NCBI GenBank assembly: GCA_018000995.1
Contig: JAGNIU010000025.1
Location: forward strand, 1-47,064
Direction: 5' to 3'
DNA length: 47,064 nt
From: Bacteroidia bacterium
Lineage (GTDB): Bacteria > Bacteroidota > Bacteroidia > B-17B0 > Aurantibacillaceae
A program made the translations under genes and the position numbers. The notes below the pieces were generated by a model that was not told the DNA's origin, made no database searches, and worked only from the letters and a program-made list of their open reading frames with translations. Below, piece after piece: positions 16,101 through 23,565 of this stretch (positions are counted from its first letter, which is position 1; each line of letters starts with the position of its first letter).

Positions 16101-17444
16101 ACTCCAACTACAGCGGTGATATGCGCAGGTAGCTCTGTAACTTTCACAGGTAGTGGTGCAACAAGCTACAGTTGGATGCCAGGAAGTGTTACTACTTCAA
16201 CAATAATTGTAACACCAACAATTACTACAATTTATACTTTAACAGGCACTAATGCTGCCGGTTGTGTACGCACAAGAACAACCTCAGTAAACGTAAACGC
16301 TTTACCAACCTTAACTATTACATCCAACCCAACTAGTATTTGTCCGGGAAGCACTGCAACCTTAACAGCATCCGGTTCAGGCGGACCCGGTCCTTTTACT
16401 TATACTTGGAGCACAGGCGCAACAAGTGCCTTAACTACAAGTAGCGTTGCCGGTGTTTATACTGCAACTGTTGCTAACGGTTCCGGCTGTAGAGGAACAC
16501 AATCATTTAGTTTAAATGCTGCTGCGGGTTTAACTATAACGGCCAACGCCACTCCTACTTCAATTTGTTTGGGCGGTTCAACAACCATTACTGCAAATGG
16601 TGCCTCTACCTATACTTGGAATACCGGACCAACTTCTTCATCTATTGCAGTCTCACCTTCTATAACTACCACTTACACTGTTAACGGTACAAGCGGAAGC
16701 TGTACAGGTTCCAGAACTATTTCAATTGTGGTAAACGCTAATCCAACAGTTAATGTTGTTGCAAATCCAACACTAGTTTGTTCAGGTAACAGCAGTACAC
16801 TTACAGCAAGTGGCGCGGTAACATATAGTTGGAGCACAGGTTCTACAAGTTTAACATCAGTGGTTAATCCTACACTAACAAGTACCTATACTGTTACTGG
16901 TACTAATGCTTCAGGATGCTCTAATACAAGAACCATTTCTGTTACCGTTAATGCTGCACCAAGTATAACAGCGCTAAGCTCTTCATCTTTAATTTGTGTT
17001 GGGCAAAGCGCCGTATTAACCGCAAGTAGTTCTGCAATTACTTATACATGGAGTACAGGTTCAAATAGTTCAAGTGTTAGTATTAGCCCAACTGTTACAA
17101 CTAATTACACCGTAAGCGGAACAAATGCCGCAGGTTGTGTTGGTTCAACGATAATTTCGCAGTCTGTCTCTCCTTGTACAGAAATTACAAGCCTTGCAAA
17201 TACAAACGCAAATTACAGCGCTTATCCAAATCCTAACTCAGGTGAATTTAGTGTTACAGTAGAAAAAATAACTGAAAACACATTTATAGAAATTTATAAT
17301 ACTATCGGACAATTAGTAAGTAAACAGTTAGTGAAAGATTATACAACAACCATCAATTTAACTGAACAAGCTGATGGTATTTATTACGTAATTGTTACTA
17401 AAAACAGCAAACATTTATATAAAACGAAAGTCATTAAAGACTAA
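13104..17444 (+). CDS. Secreted M43-type metalloprotease with PKD, Ig-like repeats and T9SS domain
   Basis: A 1446-residue exported protease. Start at ATG 13104, which opens a signal peptide (MKVKNLLFSALLF... ending SAQ); the frame is open upstream but adds 44 implausible residues. The catalytic domain contains HEIGHWVGLRH (residues 304-314), the HExxHxxGxxH zinc site of pappalysin-like M43 proteases, with a Met-turn at MNFMDYTDD. A PKD-like domain follows (about 410-485), then twelve Ig-like repeats (nt 14577-17178), then a T9SS type A sorting domain (YPNPNSGEFSV to the C-terminus). It likely degrades extracellular protein, the repeats forming a stalk. Monocistronic, divergent from tatC. Confidence 0.9.
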   Translation: MKVKNLLFSALLFSSLFFSITISAQNLSKQNPNNIQGPPQRTCGTEIPSQQWEDLLQQKVAEFLAANPEISAEAKQGVNNTQAVYTIPVIIHVIHGGQAVGTFPNLAQGQLNSQITVLNNDFAGVGQNIGNYPGTAFTTYATHTLISSASKDALARIKIANTGVTFCLALQDTLGNILTEPGIHRVNYNTLPALTGTFTSKNPANAAYNTPGRLQGFINGYIKPNTIWNVRKYMNIWVTDQNASVGLLGYATFPPLSGLIGIPGGVGTATSDGFWSWSAAFGSSTIFPGGTYAAPYDKGRTCTHEIGHWVGLRHIWGDGTCATDYCNDTPPAAGPNFGAPAYPVTPGSCAGPPSNSPNGEMAMNFMDYTDDLAMYMFTEDQRTRLQTAMLNSPYRNQLGTHGLCSVPPPTANFTIVPNPICAGQTATITDLSTGSPGAWSYTMTGGSPATSTLQSPTVTYTAAGVYSITLIASNGGGNSAPVIRTITVNAIPVLTVTPSPSTVCAGGSSTITASGATTYSWSTSATTSSIVVTPTANTIYTVTGANGTCINTRTVLVAFSVNPTVNITPASATICSGNSTTLTGSGATNYTWMPSGNTTASISASPSITTTYTLTGTNAAGCSGTRTVQVTVNTTPTVNVVANPTLVCGGSSSTLTASGATTYSWNTSATTSSIVVTPTINTTYTVTGTSSGCSNTRTVSVTVSGSPTVNITPTSATICSGSSTTLSGSGATNYTWMPGGNTTTSISVSPTITTTYTLTGANIAGCTATRTVQVTVNTTPTVAIVASSTLICAGSNLTLTASGASTYSWSSGHTTSSVVTIPGGSITYTVTGTNGSCSDTETISIVVNTMPIITIVPNTSTICAGVTSTLSGSGVSTYTWIPSGINTATISVTPSITTVYTLTGSNGGPCVATRTAQIVVINNPTLSVLASPSVICAGATASLTASGATTYSWSTGATTSVVAASPTITSTYTVTGFNGSCNNTRTVSILVNALPSLTITPTTAVICAGSSVTFTGSGATSYSWMPGSVTTSTIIVTPTITTIYTLTGTNAAGCVRTRTTSVNVNALPTLTITSNPTSICPGSTATLTASGSGGPGPFTYTWSTGATSALTTSSVAGVYTATVANGSGCRGTQSFSLNAAAGLTITANATPTSICLGGSTTITANGASTYTWNTGPTSSSIAVSPSITTTYTVNGTSGSCTGSRTISIVVNANPTVNVVANPTLVCSGNSSTLTASGAVTYSWSTGSTSLTSVVNPTLTSTYTVTGTNASGCSNTRTISVTVNAAPSITALSSSSLICVGQSAVLTASSSAITYTWSTGSNSSSVSISPTVTTNYTVSGTNAAGCVGSTIISQSVSPCTEITSLANTNANYSAYPNPNSGEFSVTVEKITENTFIEIYNTIGQLVSKQLVKDYTTTINLTEQADGIYYVIVTKNSKHLYKTKVIKD
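14577..17178 (+). repeat. Twelve tandem Ig-like repeats in the metalloprotease gene
   Basis: Unit starts were located at 14577, 14790, 15009, 15222, 15441, 15654, 15873, 16086, 16305, about 16530, 16743 and 16959. The first eight alternate between a 71-residue type (TYSW core) and a 73-residue type (YTWMPSG core, ending TLTGTN), giving an exact 432-base dimer period four times over. The ninth unit is longer and the last three are all of the first type. Each unit has one conserved Cys near its start (C[AS]G) and most have a second near the end, probably a disulfide. Confidence 0.85.
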
Positions 17445-17462
17445 AATCATAAACTCAAAATC

Positions 17463-17490
17463 AATCCCCAATCTGAAAAGTTTGGGGATT
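17463..17490 (+). terminator. Possible terminator of the metalloprotease gene
   Basis: AATCCCCAA (17463-17471) pairs with TTGGGGATT (17482-17490), a 9-bp stem with a 10-base loop. The following sequence (CTATAATTATTATT) has no clean T run, so termination may be weak. Confidence 0.5.
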
Positions 17491-17579
17491 CTATAATTAT
17501 TATTGATTTTATTACTTTATTCATTGACGAGTGTTATCTTTACAAAGACTTCAATTACTCACATTTGTATTTCTAAAAC

Positions 17580-18983
17580 ATGAAAGTAAAATTTATTGGC
17601 GCCACCGAAAGCGTAACAGGTAGTAAACACCTTATTATAACAGAAAGTGGAAAACAAATTTTGCTCGATTGTGGTTTGTACCAAGGCCTAGGTAAAGAAA
17701 CCGATGTCTTAAATCGTTCGCTCGACTTAGAACCCAGTGAAATTGAAGCTGTAATTCTATCACACGCTCATATTGATCACTCCGGTAATTTACCTTATTT
17801 AATGAAGCAAGGTTTTAACGGAAAAATTTATTGTACCGAAGCTACATTTGATGTATGTGAGATATTATTAATGGACAGTGCCCGCATTCACGAAAATGAT
17901 ATTCGCTTTATTAATAAACGTCGCGCCAAAAAGAATCTAGAACCTATTAAAGCACTTTACACAACGAAAGATGCTGAACGTTGTCTCAAACATTTTAAAC
18001 CAATTCCGTTTAATACAGATTTCAAATTAAATACCGAAGTTTCATTTCGATTTAGTGAAGTTGGACATATTACTGGGGCGGCAGCAATAAACATCACCGC
18101 AAAAGAAAACAATAAAATTACCCGACTTACATTTACAGGCGATGTAGGCCGTTATACAGATATGCTTTTAAAGGCGCCACAACCTTTTCCGCAAGCAGAT
18201 TATATACTTTGCGAATCCACTTATGGTGACAGATTACACGATAGTCATGAAGATTCAGAATCTAAATTATTGCAAATTGTATTACACACTTGCATAGAGA
18301 AAAAAGGTAAATTAATTATTCCCGCATTTAGCTTAGGCAGAACCCAAGAAATTGTTTTCTCTTTAGATAAATTAAAAAACAAAGGACTTCTTCCGGATAT
18401 AAAAACTTACGTTGATAGTCCGTTATCGACAAGCGCAACAGATATTGTAAGGAAACACGTTGAATGTTTTAATAAGGAGTTACGCGATTATATTAAAGAA
18501 GATCCTGATCCGTTTGGATTTAATCACTTAAAATATATTCGGGAATCTTCTGAATCAAAAGCCCTAAACGATTCTAGCGAACCTTGCATTATTATTTCTG
18601 CCTCCGGTATGGCCGATGCAGGACGAATAAAACATCATTTGATGCATAATATTTCAAATGAAAAAAATACTGTACTTATGGTAGGCTATTGTTCGCCAAG
18701 AACTTTAGGGGCGCGTTTACTTTCAGGAGAACCTGTTGTCCATATTTACGGTGAAGAATATTCAGTAAAAGCTGAGGTTGAATCTATTCATTCATACAGT
18801 GCGCATGGCGATTACAGTGAACTTATCCGTTTTCTTTCTTGTCAGGATAAAGAGCAAGTAAAAAATATTTTTCTTATACACGGAGAAGAAGAATCTAAAA
18901 TTTCTTTTCAGGAAAAACTTTTAAAAGAAGGTTATAAGGCCGTTACCATTCCGGAAAAAAATTCGGAATTTAATCTCGATTAA
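17580..18983 (+). CDS. Metallo-beta-lactamase/beta-CASP RNA nuclease
   Basis: A 467-residue protein of the CPSF-73/YSH1-like beta-CASP family. The zinc motif SHAHIDHSG places His62, His64, Asp66 and His67; further ligands lie in VGHITGA and FTGDVGR. The beta-CASP insert (FSLGRTQEIVFSL and later IIISASGMADAGRIKHHL) and the C-terminal RMMBL segment (HSYSAHGDYSEL, FLIHGEEES) are all present, so the protein is full length. These enzymes are endo- or exonucleases acting on RNA, sometimes called RNA-processing exonucleases. Its stop abuts the ATG of the permease gene downstream. Confidence 0.9.
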   Translation: MKVKFIGATESVTGSKHLIITESGKQILLDCGLYQGLGKETDVLNRSLDLEPSEIEAVILSHAHIDHSGNLPYLMKQGFNGKIYCTEATFDVCEILLMDSARIHENDIRFINKRRAKKNLEPIKALYTTKDAERCLKHFKPIPFNTDFKLNTEVSFRFSEVGHITGAAAINITAKENNKITRLTFTGDVGRYTDMLLKAPQPFPQADYILCESTYGDRLHDSHEDSESKLLQIVLHTCIEKKGKLIIPAFSLGRTQEIVFSLDKLKNKGLLPDIKTYVDSPLSTSATDIVRKHVECFNKELRDYIKEDPDPFGFNHLKYIRESSESKALNDSSEPCIIISASGMADAGRIKHHLMHNISNEKNTVLMVGYCSPRTLGARLLSGEPVVHIYGEEYSVKAEVESIHSYSAHGDYSELIRFLSCQDKEQVKNIFLIHGEEESKISFQEKLLKEGYKAVTIPEKNSEFNLD

Positions 18984-19709
18984 ATGGGCCTTGCGCTTTT
19001 TTATATTCTCGCTTTTATCTCAGAAATTATTGGTACCATAGGCGGATTTGGTTCTTCCATTTTTTTAATTCCTTTAGGAGGATTCTTTTTTGATTTTCAA
19101 ACTGTACTAGCAGTTACTGCCGTTATACACATGTTTAGCAATGTTTCAAAACTGGTTTTATTTTGGGAAGGTATAAATTGGAGATTGCTATTATTAATTG
19201 GATTACCTGCTACCATTTTTGTATTGTTAGGCTCGTGGCTCTCAACTATTATCTACTTAAAATACGCCGAAATAGTTCTAGGTATATTTTTAATAGTGTT
19301 CAGTCTTTTCTTTTTTTGGAAACCCGAATTCAAAATCGAGTCTACAAAACCAAACGCCATTTTAGGTGGAAGTGTTTCGGGGTTTTTAGCAGGTATTATT
19401 GGTACGGGAGGCGCTATCAGAGGTTTGAGCTTGGCTGCATTTAATCTTGAAAAAAATACTTTCATTGCCACTTCAGCTGCCATTGATTTTTTTGTGGATG
19501 CCAGTCGCTCGGTAGTTTATTTAAGCAACGGTTATCTTGAAAAGGAATATTATACTTCTATTCCCTTTTTAATAGCGGTTGCTGTTTTAGGTTCCTATAC
19601 CGGAAAACTAATTTTAAAACACATTTCAGGTACTCAATTCAAAAAAATTGTATTATCCTTTATTCTTATAATTGGAATTATAATGGTATGGAAAACATTA
19701 GCTCAATAA
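18984..19709 (+). CDS. TauE/SafE family (DUF81) membrane permease
   Basis: A 241-residue protein with seven to eight membrane helices. The two family repeats are visible: GTIGGFGSSIFLIPLGGFFF near the N-terminus and LAGIIGTGGAIRGLSLAAF in the middle, each with the Gly-rich loop that defines this family of sulfite, sulfonate and organic-anion exporters. It begins right after the stop of the nuclease gene, so the two share a transcript; no functional link is obvious. Substrate unknown. Confidence 0.87.
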   Translation: MGLALFYILAFISEIIGTIGGFGSSIFLIPLGGFFFDFQTVLAVTAVIHMFSNVSKLVLFWEGINWRLLLLIGLPATIFVLLGSWLSTIIYLKYAEIVLGIFLIVFSLFFFWKPEFKIESTKPNAILGGSVSGFLAGIIGTGGAIRGLSLAAFNLEKNTFIATSAAIDFFVDASRSVVYLSNGYLEKEYYTSIPFLIAVAVLGSYTGKLILKHISGTQFKKIVLSFILIIGIIMVWKTLAQ

Positions 19710-19887
19710 ATAAAAAGAAAACCTCTTTCACTATTTAGAATTCTTTATTTACACTAATCCTGTTTTTCTCTCTTCTATTTGTCAATTAAAAGAGTTAAAC
19801 ACTGCACAAATTATTTTTAAAATAGTCAGATTCACTGTTAAGCTTTTTGGTCGATAGAAAATGCCCGCTTAGCTATTAGGCTATATG

Positions 19888-19952
19888 TGATTTATATCAC
19901 AATTAAAAGTAAGATAGGTCAGCTGTTGCATTATCTTTATAGAATAGCTTTA
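19888..19952 (+). promoter_or_regulatory. FNR/CRP-type box pair and promoter of the first universal stress gene
   Basis: TGTGATTTATATCACA (19886-19901) contains TGAT-TTAT-ATCA at 19888. A half-conserved box TAAG-ATAG-GTCA begins 22 bases later at 19910. A -7 element TAGCTTTA (one mismatch) lies at 19945-19952, 29.5 bases from the centre of the second box. The layout is the same as at 23413, 28469 and 29388. The rest of the 252-base gap from 19710 holds nothing else I can identify. Confidence 0.6.
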
Positions 19953-19961
19953 AAATAAAAA

Positions 19962-20786
19962 ATGAAGACAATTCTTATTGCAACTGATTTTTCGCCGGCT
20001 TCCGTTAATGCTGCCGATTACGCTCTGGAATTAGCAAAATATTTTGACACAAAACTTATTTTACTAAATGCTTACCCCGTACCTGCAGCAAATTACGATA
20101 CAGGACTTCCTGCAGACATTATCACTGCCTTACACAAATCATCGGAAGATGCCTTAAGCGAGTTAAAAGCACGCCTTTCAAAAAACGGAGGTGCCGGTTT
20201 GACTATTGAATGTTTATCTGTTATGGGTGGAACTATGGATGTGATTGAAGAAGAATGCAAACAGAAAAAAGTTGACTTAGCTGTAATGGGTATTGTTGGT
20301 GAAGCCGGAAAAATAAAGGAGCATATTATTGGAAGTACATCATTAAATGCCGCGCGTCATTTGGAAGTTCCTCTTTTTATTATTCCTGATGGAGCAAAAT
20401 ACAAACGTATTCATAAACTTTCGTTTGCTTGTGATATGGATCATACGGAAGAAACAACTACAATATATACTGCTAAATACTTTGCAAAAATATTTGACGC
20501 GGAATTAGAAGTGATTAGTATTGAAAATCCGGAAGAAGAAAGAAGTATTGAAAAAGCCGCTTCACTTGACTTTGTTGAGGAGAAATTAGAGCATGTAAAT
20601 CATAAAACCTTTTTATTGGCTGATAAAGATGCAGCTGCGGGATTAGGTGATCACTATGCTAATTACCCTGCTGATATTATAATCCTAAATCCCAAAAAAC
20701 ATAACATCTTCCAAACATTGTTTGGCACAAGCGTTACTAAAAAATTAATCTTCCATTCTAAAATACCATTGTTGGTGATTCACTAA
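19962..20786 (+). CDS. Tandem-domain universal stress protein
   Basis: A 274-residue protein with two UspA domains. The first (1-142) has the ATP-binding signature G-I-V-G followed by GSTSLNAARHLEVPLFIIP; the second (about 150-274) is more divergent, ending FGTSVTKKLIFHSKIPLLVIH, and keeps only part of that signature. The start MKTILIATDFSPAS is typical. Tandem USPs are cytoplasmic nucleotide-binding stress proteins, often induced on oxygen limitation. The FNR-like palindrome upstream supports that mode of control. A bidirectional terminator follows. Confidence 0.9.
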   Translation: MKTILIATDFSPASVNAADYALELAKYFDTKLILLNAYPVPAANYDTGLPADIITALHKSSEDALSELKARLSKNGGAGLTIECLSVMGGTMDVIEEECKQKKVDLAVMGIVGEAGKIKEHIIGSTSLNAARHLEVPLFIIPDGAKYKRIHKLSFACDMDHTEETTTIYTAKYFAKIFDAELEVISIENPEEERSIEKAASLDFVEEKLEHVNHKTFLLADKDAAAGLGDHYANYPADIIILNPKKHNIFQTLFGTSVTKKLIFHSKIPLLVIH

Positions 20787-20795
20787 TATTAAAAA

Positions 20796-20826
20796 CAAAA
20801 GCCCTTAATAATTAAGGGCTTTTTTA
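20796..20826. terminator. Bidirectional terminator between usp and mlaD
   Basis: AGCCCTTAAT (20800-20809) and ATTAAGGGCT (20811-20820) are perfect inverted repeats with A runs before and T runs after, serving both converging genes. Confidence 0.85.
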
Positions 20827-20840
20827 TGTCTATTAAAATA

Positions 20841-21836
20841 TTACTTTTTACTTCCCGCCTTTTTCTTGTCTTCCTTAGCTTTATTCTTGAAATATTTCCT
20901 TAATAAAATATTATGTTTTAACGCTTCCATATTTTCATCCAAGCCTTCGGCAGCACTGTTTATTGTTTTTATAGTTGTTTTTAAATCTTTTGCAAAACCG
21001 GTATCACTTACTAGCATACCAACAGTACCATCACCTTCATTCATCTTTTTGGAAATTTTATCCAAGTTACCCATAACTATTGAAGCGGTATCGGCTACAT
21101 TATTTAATCGTGCTAAAGTGTGCTTTAATGATTCGGCCATTACTGTATCTTTCAATAAAGTTCCAACAGTTCCCTTTCCTTTCTTTGCATCAGCCAAAAT
21201 CCTTTGTAAATCCGCTGTAGCGCCTGCGGCGTTTTGTCCGGTTACTTTTATATTTACAATAGCCGCTTTTACATTATCGGCAACAATTGTATCCATTAAT
21301 AAACTCCAAATGGTATTTTGACTATTAATTTTATTTGTAATTTTTTTAAGATCATCGGTTATATGTTTGATGTTATCGTTTGTAGTGTTCAGGGTACGAA
21401 GGGATTCATCTGTTTCGAATGGTCTTTTGGTTTTCAAAATATCACCATCTTCAATGGTTGCAGCTTCTGTACTGATTCCCGCGTTGATATTAATTAATTT
21501 ATTTCCCATTAAACCGTCGGTACCTACTGCGGCAATAGCATTTTTCTTTATGTACTTTGCCACTTCTTCATCTATAACTATAATCGCATTAACTGATGAA
21601 TCGGAAACAATCTCAACGCTTTCAACTGTTCCAACATTAACACCCGAAAAGCGGACGTTATTCCCCGCCATTAAACCATTTACATTATAAAATTGTGCGC
21701 TTATTTTTATTGTAGAGCCAAACAAACTACGCTTTTCGCCCACCATATATAAAACGGTAATTAAAAATGCCAGTCCGGCAATTACAAAAATTCCTAAACG
21801 AATATTTCTTGATGCTGCATTATTCATATTATTCAA
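20841..21836 (-). CDS. mlaD: MCE-family lipid-transport protein MlaD
   Basis: A 331-residue protein. One membrane helix near residues 14-31 anchors it in the inner membrane, followed by an MCE/MlaD domain (about 38-120: ISAQFYNVNGLMAGNNVRFSGVNVGTVESV). The rest is mostly helical and coiled-coil-like, ending in a Lys-rich tail. MCE proteins form rings that shuttle phospholipids between membranes. It is the last gene of an mlaE-mlaF-mlaD unit and overlaps the ATPase gene by 8 bases. The N-terminal MNNMNNAASRNIR could also start at Met4. Confidence 0.88.
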   Translation of the reverse strand: MNNMNNAASRNIRLGIFVIAGLAFLITVLYMVGEKRSLFGSTIKISAQFYNVNGLMAGNNVRFSGVNVGTVESVEIVSDSSVNAIIVIDEEVAKYIKKNAIAAVGTDGLMGNKLININAGISTEAATIEDGDILKTKRPFETDESLRTLNTTNDNIKHITDDLKKITNKINSQNTIWSLLMDTIVADNVKAAIVNIKVTGQNAAGATADLQRILADAKKGKGTVGTLLKDTVMAESLKHTLARLNNVADTASIVMGNLDKISKKMNEGDGTVGMLVSDTGFAKDLKTTIKTINSAAEGLDENMEALKHNILLRKYFKNKAKEDKKKAGSKK

Positions 21837-22572
21837 AAAATTGTTTTACTTTATTATCATTAATAGCTTTTACTTCTTCATAATTTCCTTGCACATAATT
21901 TTTCCCTTCAATTAGCATGATAATTTGATCGGCTACAATCTTAATGCAATTCATATCGTGCGAAATAATTATAGATGAAGTATTATATTTTTCCTGAACC
22001 TTTAAAATCAAATTACTTATTTCTCTGGCGGTAATCGGATCTAAGCCAGTTGTTGGCTCATCGTATAAAATAATATCCGGTTTAAGTATAAGTGTTCTGG
22101 CAATGCTTATCCGTTTTTTCATTCCACCCGAAAGTTCAGAAGGCATCATATCCACCGTTTCCGGTAAACCAACATTTTCTAAAGCTTCCATTACCAATTC
22201 ATTCACATTTCGTTTTTCCTTTTCTATCCAATGGCGTCGCAAAGGGAATTCCAAATTTTCCCGAACCGTCATTGAATCGTACAATGCATTACTCTGAAAC
22301 AAAAATCCTACTCTTACTCTTATTTTATCTAAGTCATCTTGATTCAAGTCCGGAATATTGGTGCCAAACACTTTTATTGTACCCTCATCAGGTGCCATTA
22401 AACCAATAATACATTTAATAAGAACAGATTTTCCGGAACCGGATTTTCCGAGTACAGCGAGGTTTTGTCCACGCTGTAAACTCATATTAAAATTATTAAG
22501 CACATGGTTATCGCCAAATGATTTACATAAGTTAGTAATTTCAATTACTGAATTATTATTTCCTGACTCCAT
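21829..22572 (-). CDS. mlaF: ABC transporter ATPase MlaF
   Basis: A 247-residue ABC ATPase with Walker A GKSGSGKSVL, Q-loop in GFLFQSNALYDSMTV, signature LSGGMKKRISIAR and Walker B DIILYDEPTTGLD. The sequence after the Q-loop and the LSGGM variant are typical of Mla-type ATPases. It powers phospholipid transport with the permease encoded 3 bases upstream and the MCE protein downstream. Confidence 0.92.
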   Translation of the reverse strand: MESGNNNSVIEITNLCKSFGDNHVLNNFNMSLQRGQNLAVLGKSGSGKSVLIKCIIGLMAPDEGTIKVFGTNIPDLNQDDLDKIRVRVGFLFQSNALYDSMTVRENLEFPLRRHWIEKEKRNVNELVMEALENVGLPETVDMMPSELSGGMKKRISIARTLILKPDIILYDEPTTGLDPITAREISNLILKVQEKYNTSSIIISHDMNCIKIVADQIIMLIEGKNYVQGNYEEVKAINDNKVKQFFE

Positions 22573-22575
22573 GAA

Positions 22576-23346
22576 CTATGTTAAACCTAAAGCATCAATA
22601 ATTTGAACTGCGATTAGGTCGATAATAAAAATTAATAACGATGAAATTACAACAGCTGAATTAGCAGAACGACCAACACCTTCAGTTCCTTTTTTCGAAT
22701 TGTATCCTTTATAACAACCAACAATACCAATAGCAAAACCAAAGAAAAAAGTTTTTATGATAGAAGGAATAATATCGCTGTAACCATTCGTTTGAAAAAC
22801 CTGATCCCAAAATAATTTCCAGGTAACAACACCATGAATGTTAGCACCAAGATAGGCGCCATATAACGAAATAGCATCTGCTAATATTGCTAAAATAGGT
22901 ATCATCAAAATAGTTGAAAACACTCTTGTTACTACTAAAAATTTAAATGGATTTGTTCCTGAAACTTCCATGGCATCAATTTGTTCAGTAACACGCATCG
23001 AACCTAATTCAGCACCAATACCTGAGCCAATTTTACCGGCACATATAAGTGCAGTAATTACCGGAGCAATTTCGCGAATCAAAGAAATGGAAACCATTTT
23101 TGGCAACCAGGCTTCTGCTCCAAACTCAACCAAAGTAGGGCGTGATTGAATGGTGATTACCAATCCCATAATAAATGCAGTTAATCCAACTAACCCAAGT
23201 GATTTGTATCCTAAATAAAAAGATTGGCGTAAAAATTCCGCGAACTCGTATCGTGGTTTGAAACATTCTTTAAAAAAACGACCGGTAAATCTGGCGATAT
23301 CACCTGCTTCTTCTAAAAACGATTTTATAAAATCTAACTCTTTCAA
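22576..23346 (-). CDS. mlaE: Phospholipid transporter permease MlaE
   Basis: A 256-residue permease with five to six membrane helices. The conserved MlaE block is intact (REIAPVITAL, then AGKIGSGIGAELGSM, then VTEQIDAMEVSG). With the ATPase and MCE protein it forms the inner-membrane Mla complex that moves phospholipids between inner and outer membrane. It heads the operon and is divergent from the PAS kinase gene; a perfect minus-strand -7 element at 23382-23389 lies 29.5 bases from an FNR-like box, so it may share that control. Confidence 0.93.
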   Translation of the reverse strand: MKELDFIKSFLEEAGDIARFTGRFFKECFKPRYEFAEFLRQSFYLGYKSLGLVGLTAFIMGLVITIQSRPTLVEFGAEAWLPKMVSISLIREIAPVITALICAGKIGSGIGAELGSMRVTEQIDAMEVSGTNPFKFLVVTRVFSTILMIPILAILADAISLYGAYLGANIHGVVTWKLFWDQVFQTNGYSDIIPSIIKTFFFGFAIGIVGCYKGYNSKKGTEGVGRSANSAVVISSLLIFIIDLIAVQIIDALGLT

Positions 23347-23361
23347 TGCAGGTGTATTTTG

Positions 23362-23477
23362 TGACTCAAGTCAATATTAAACAAAAGTAGACCCATAAAA
23401 AAGCTGTTTTCCTGATAGCTATCAACCGGAATACTGACATTTATCACTTTTACAGCCTGTAATAATTATCATTTTTG
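23362..23477. promoter_or_regulatory. Divergent promoters with three FNR/CRP-type boxes
   Basis: Boxes of form TGAY-N4-RTCA lie at 23362 (TGACTCAAGTCA), 23413 (TGATAGCTATCA) and 23435 (TGACATTTATCA). The last two are 22 bases apart. On the plus strand a -7-like CATTTTTG lies at 23470-23477, 29.5 bases from the box at 23435. On the minus strand a perfect TACTTTTG (plus 23382-23389) lies 29.5 bases from the box at 23413. The box at 23362 overlaps the expected mlaE transcription start, where binding would repress. Confidence 0.65.
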
Positions 23478-23565
23478 CTTTGTTCTAATTTAGTGTTTTA
23501 AAAGGACTTTAAGAATATTATTAGACTTAAGTTGTTAATTATCAATATATTACAAAATTTATAAA

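Noticed and set aside
14577..17178. CRISPR array or satellite DNA
   Set aside because: The repeats are in frame, 213-219 bases long, and code for Ig-like domains; no short identical repeats with unique spacers.
20866..21690. Plus-strand open frames of 107-151 residues opposite mlaD
   Set aside because: Antisense shadows of a well-supported MCE gene.
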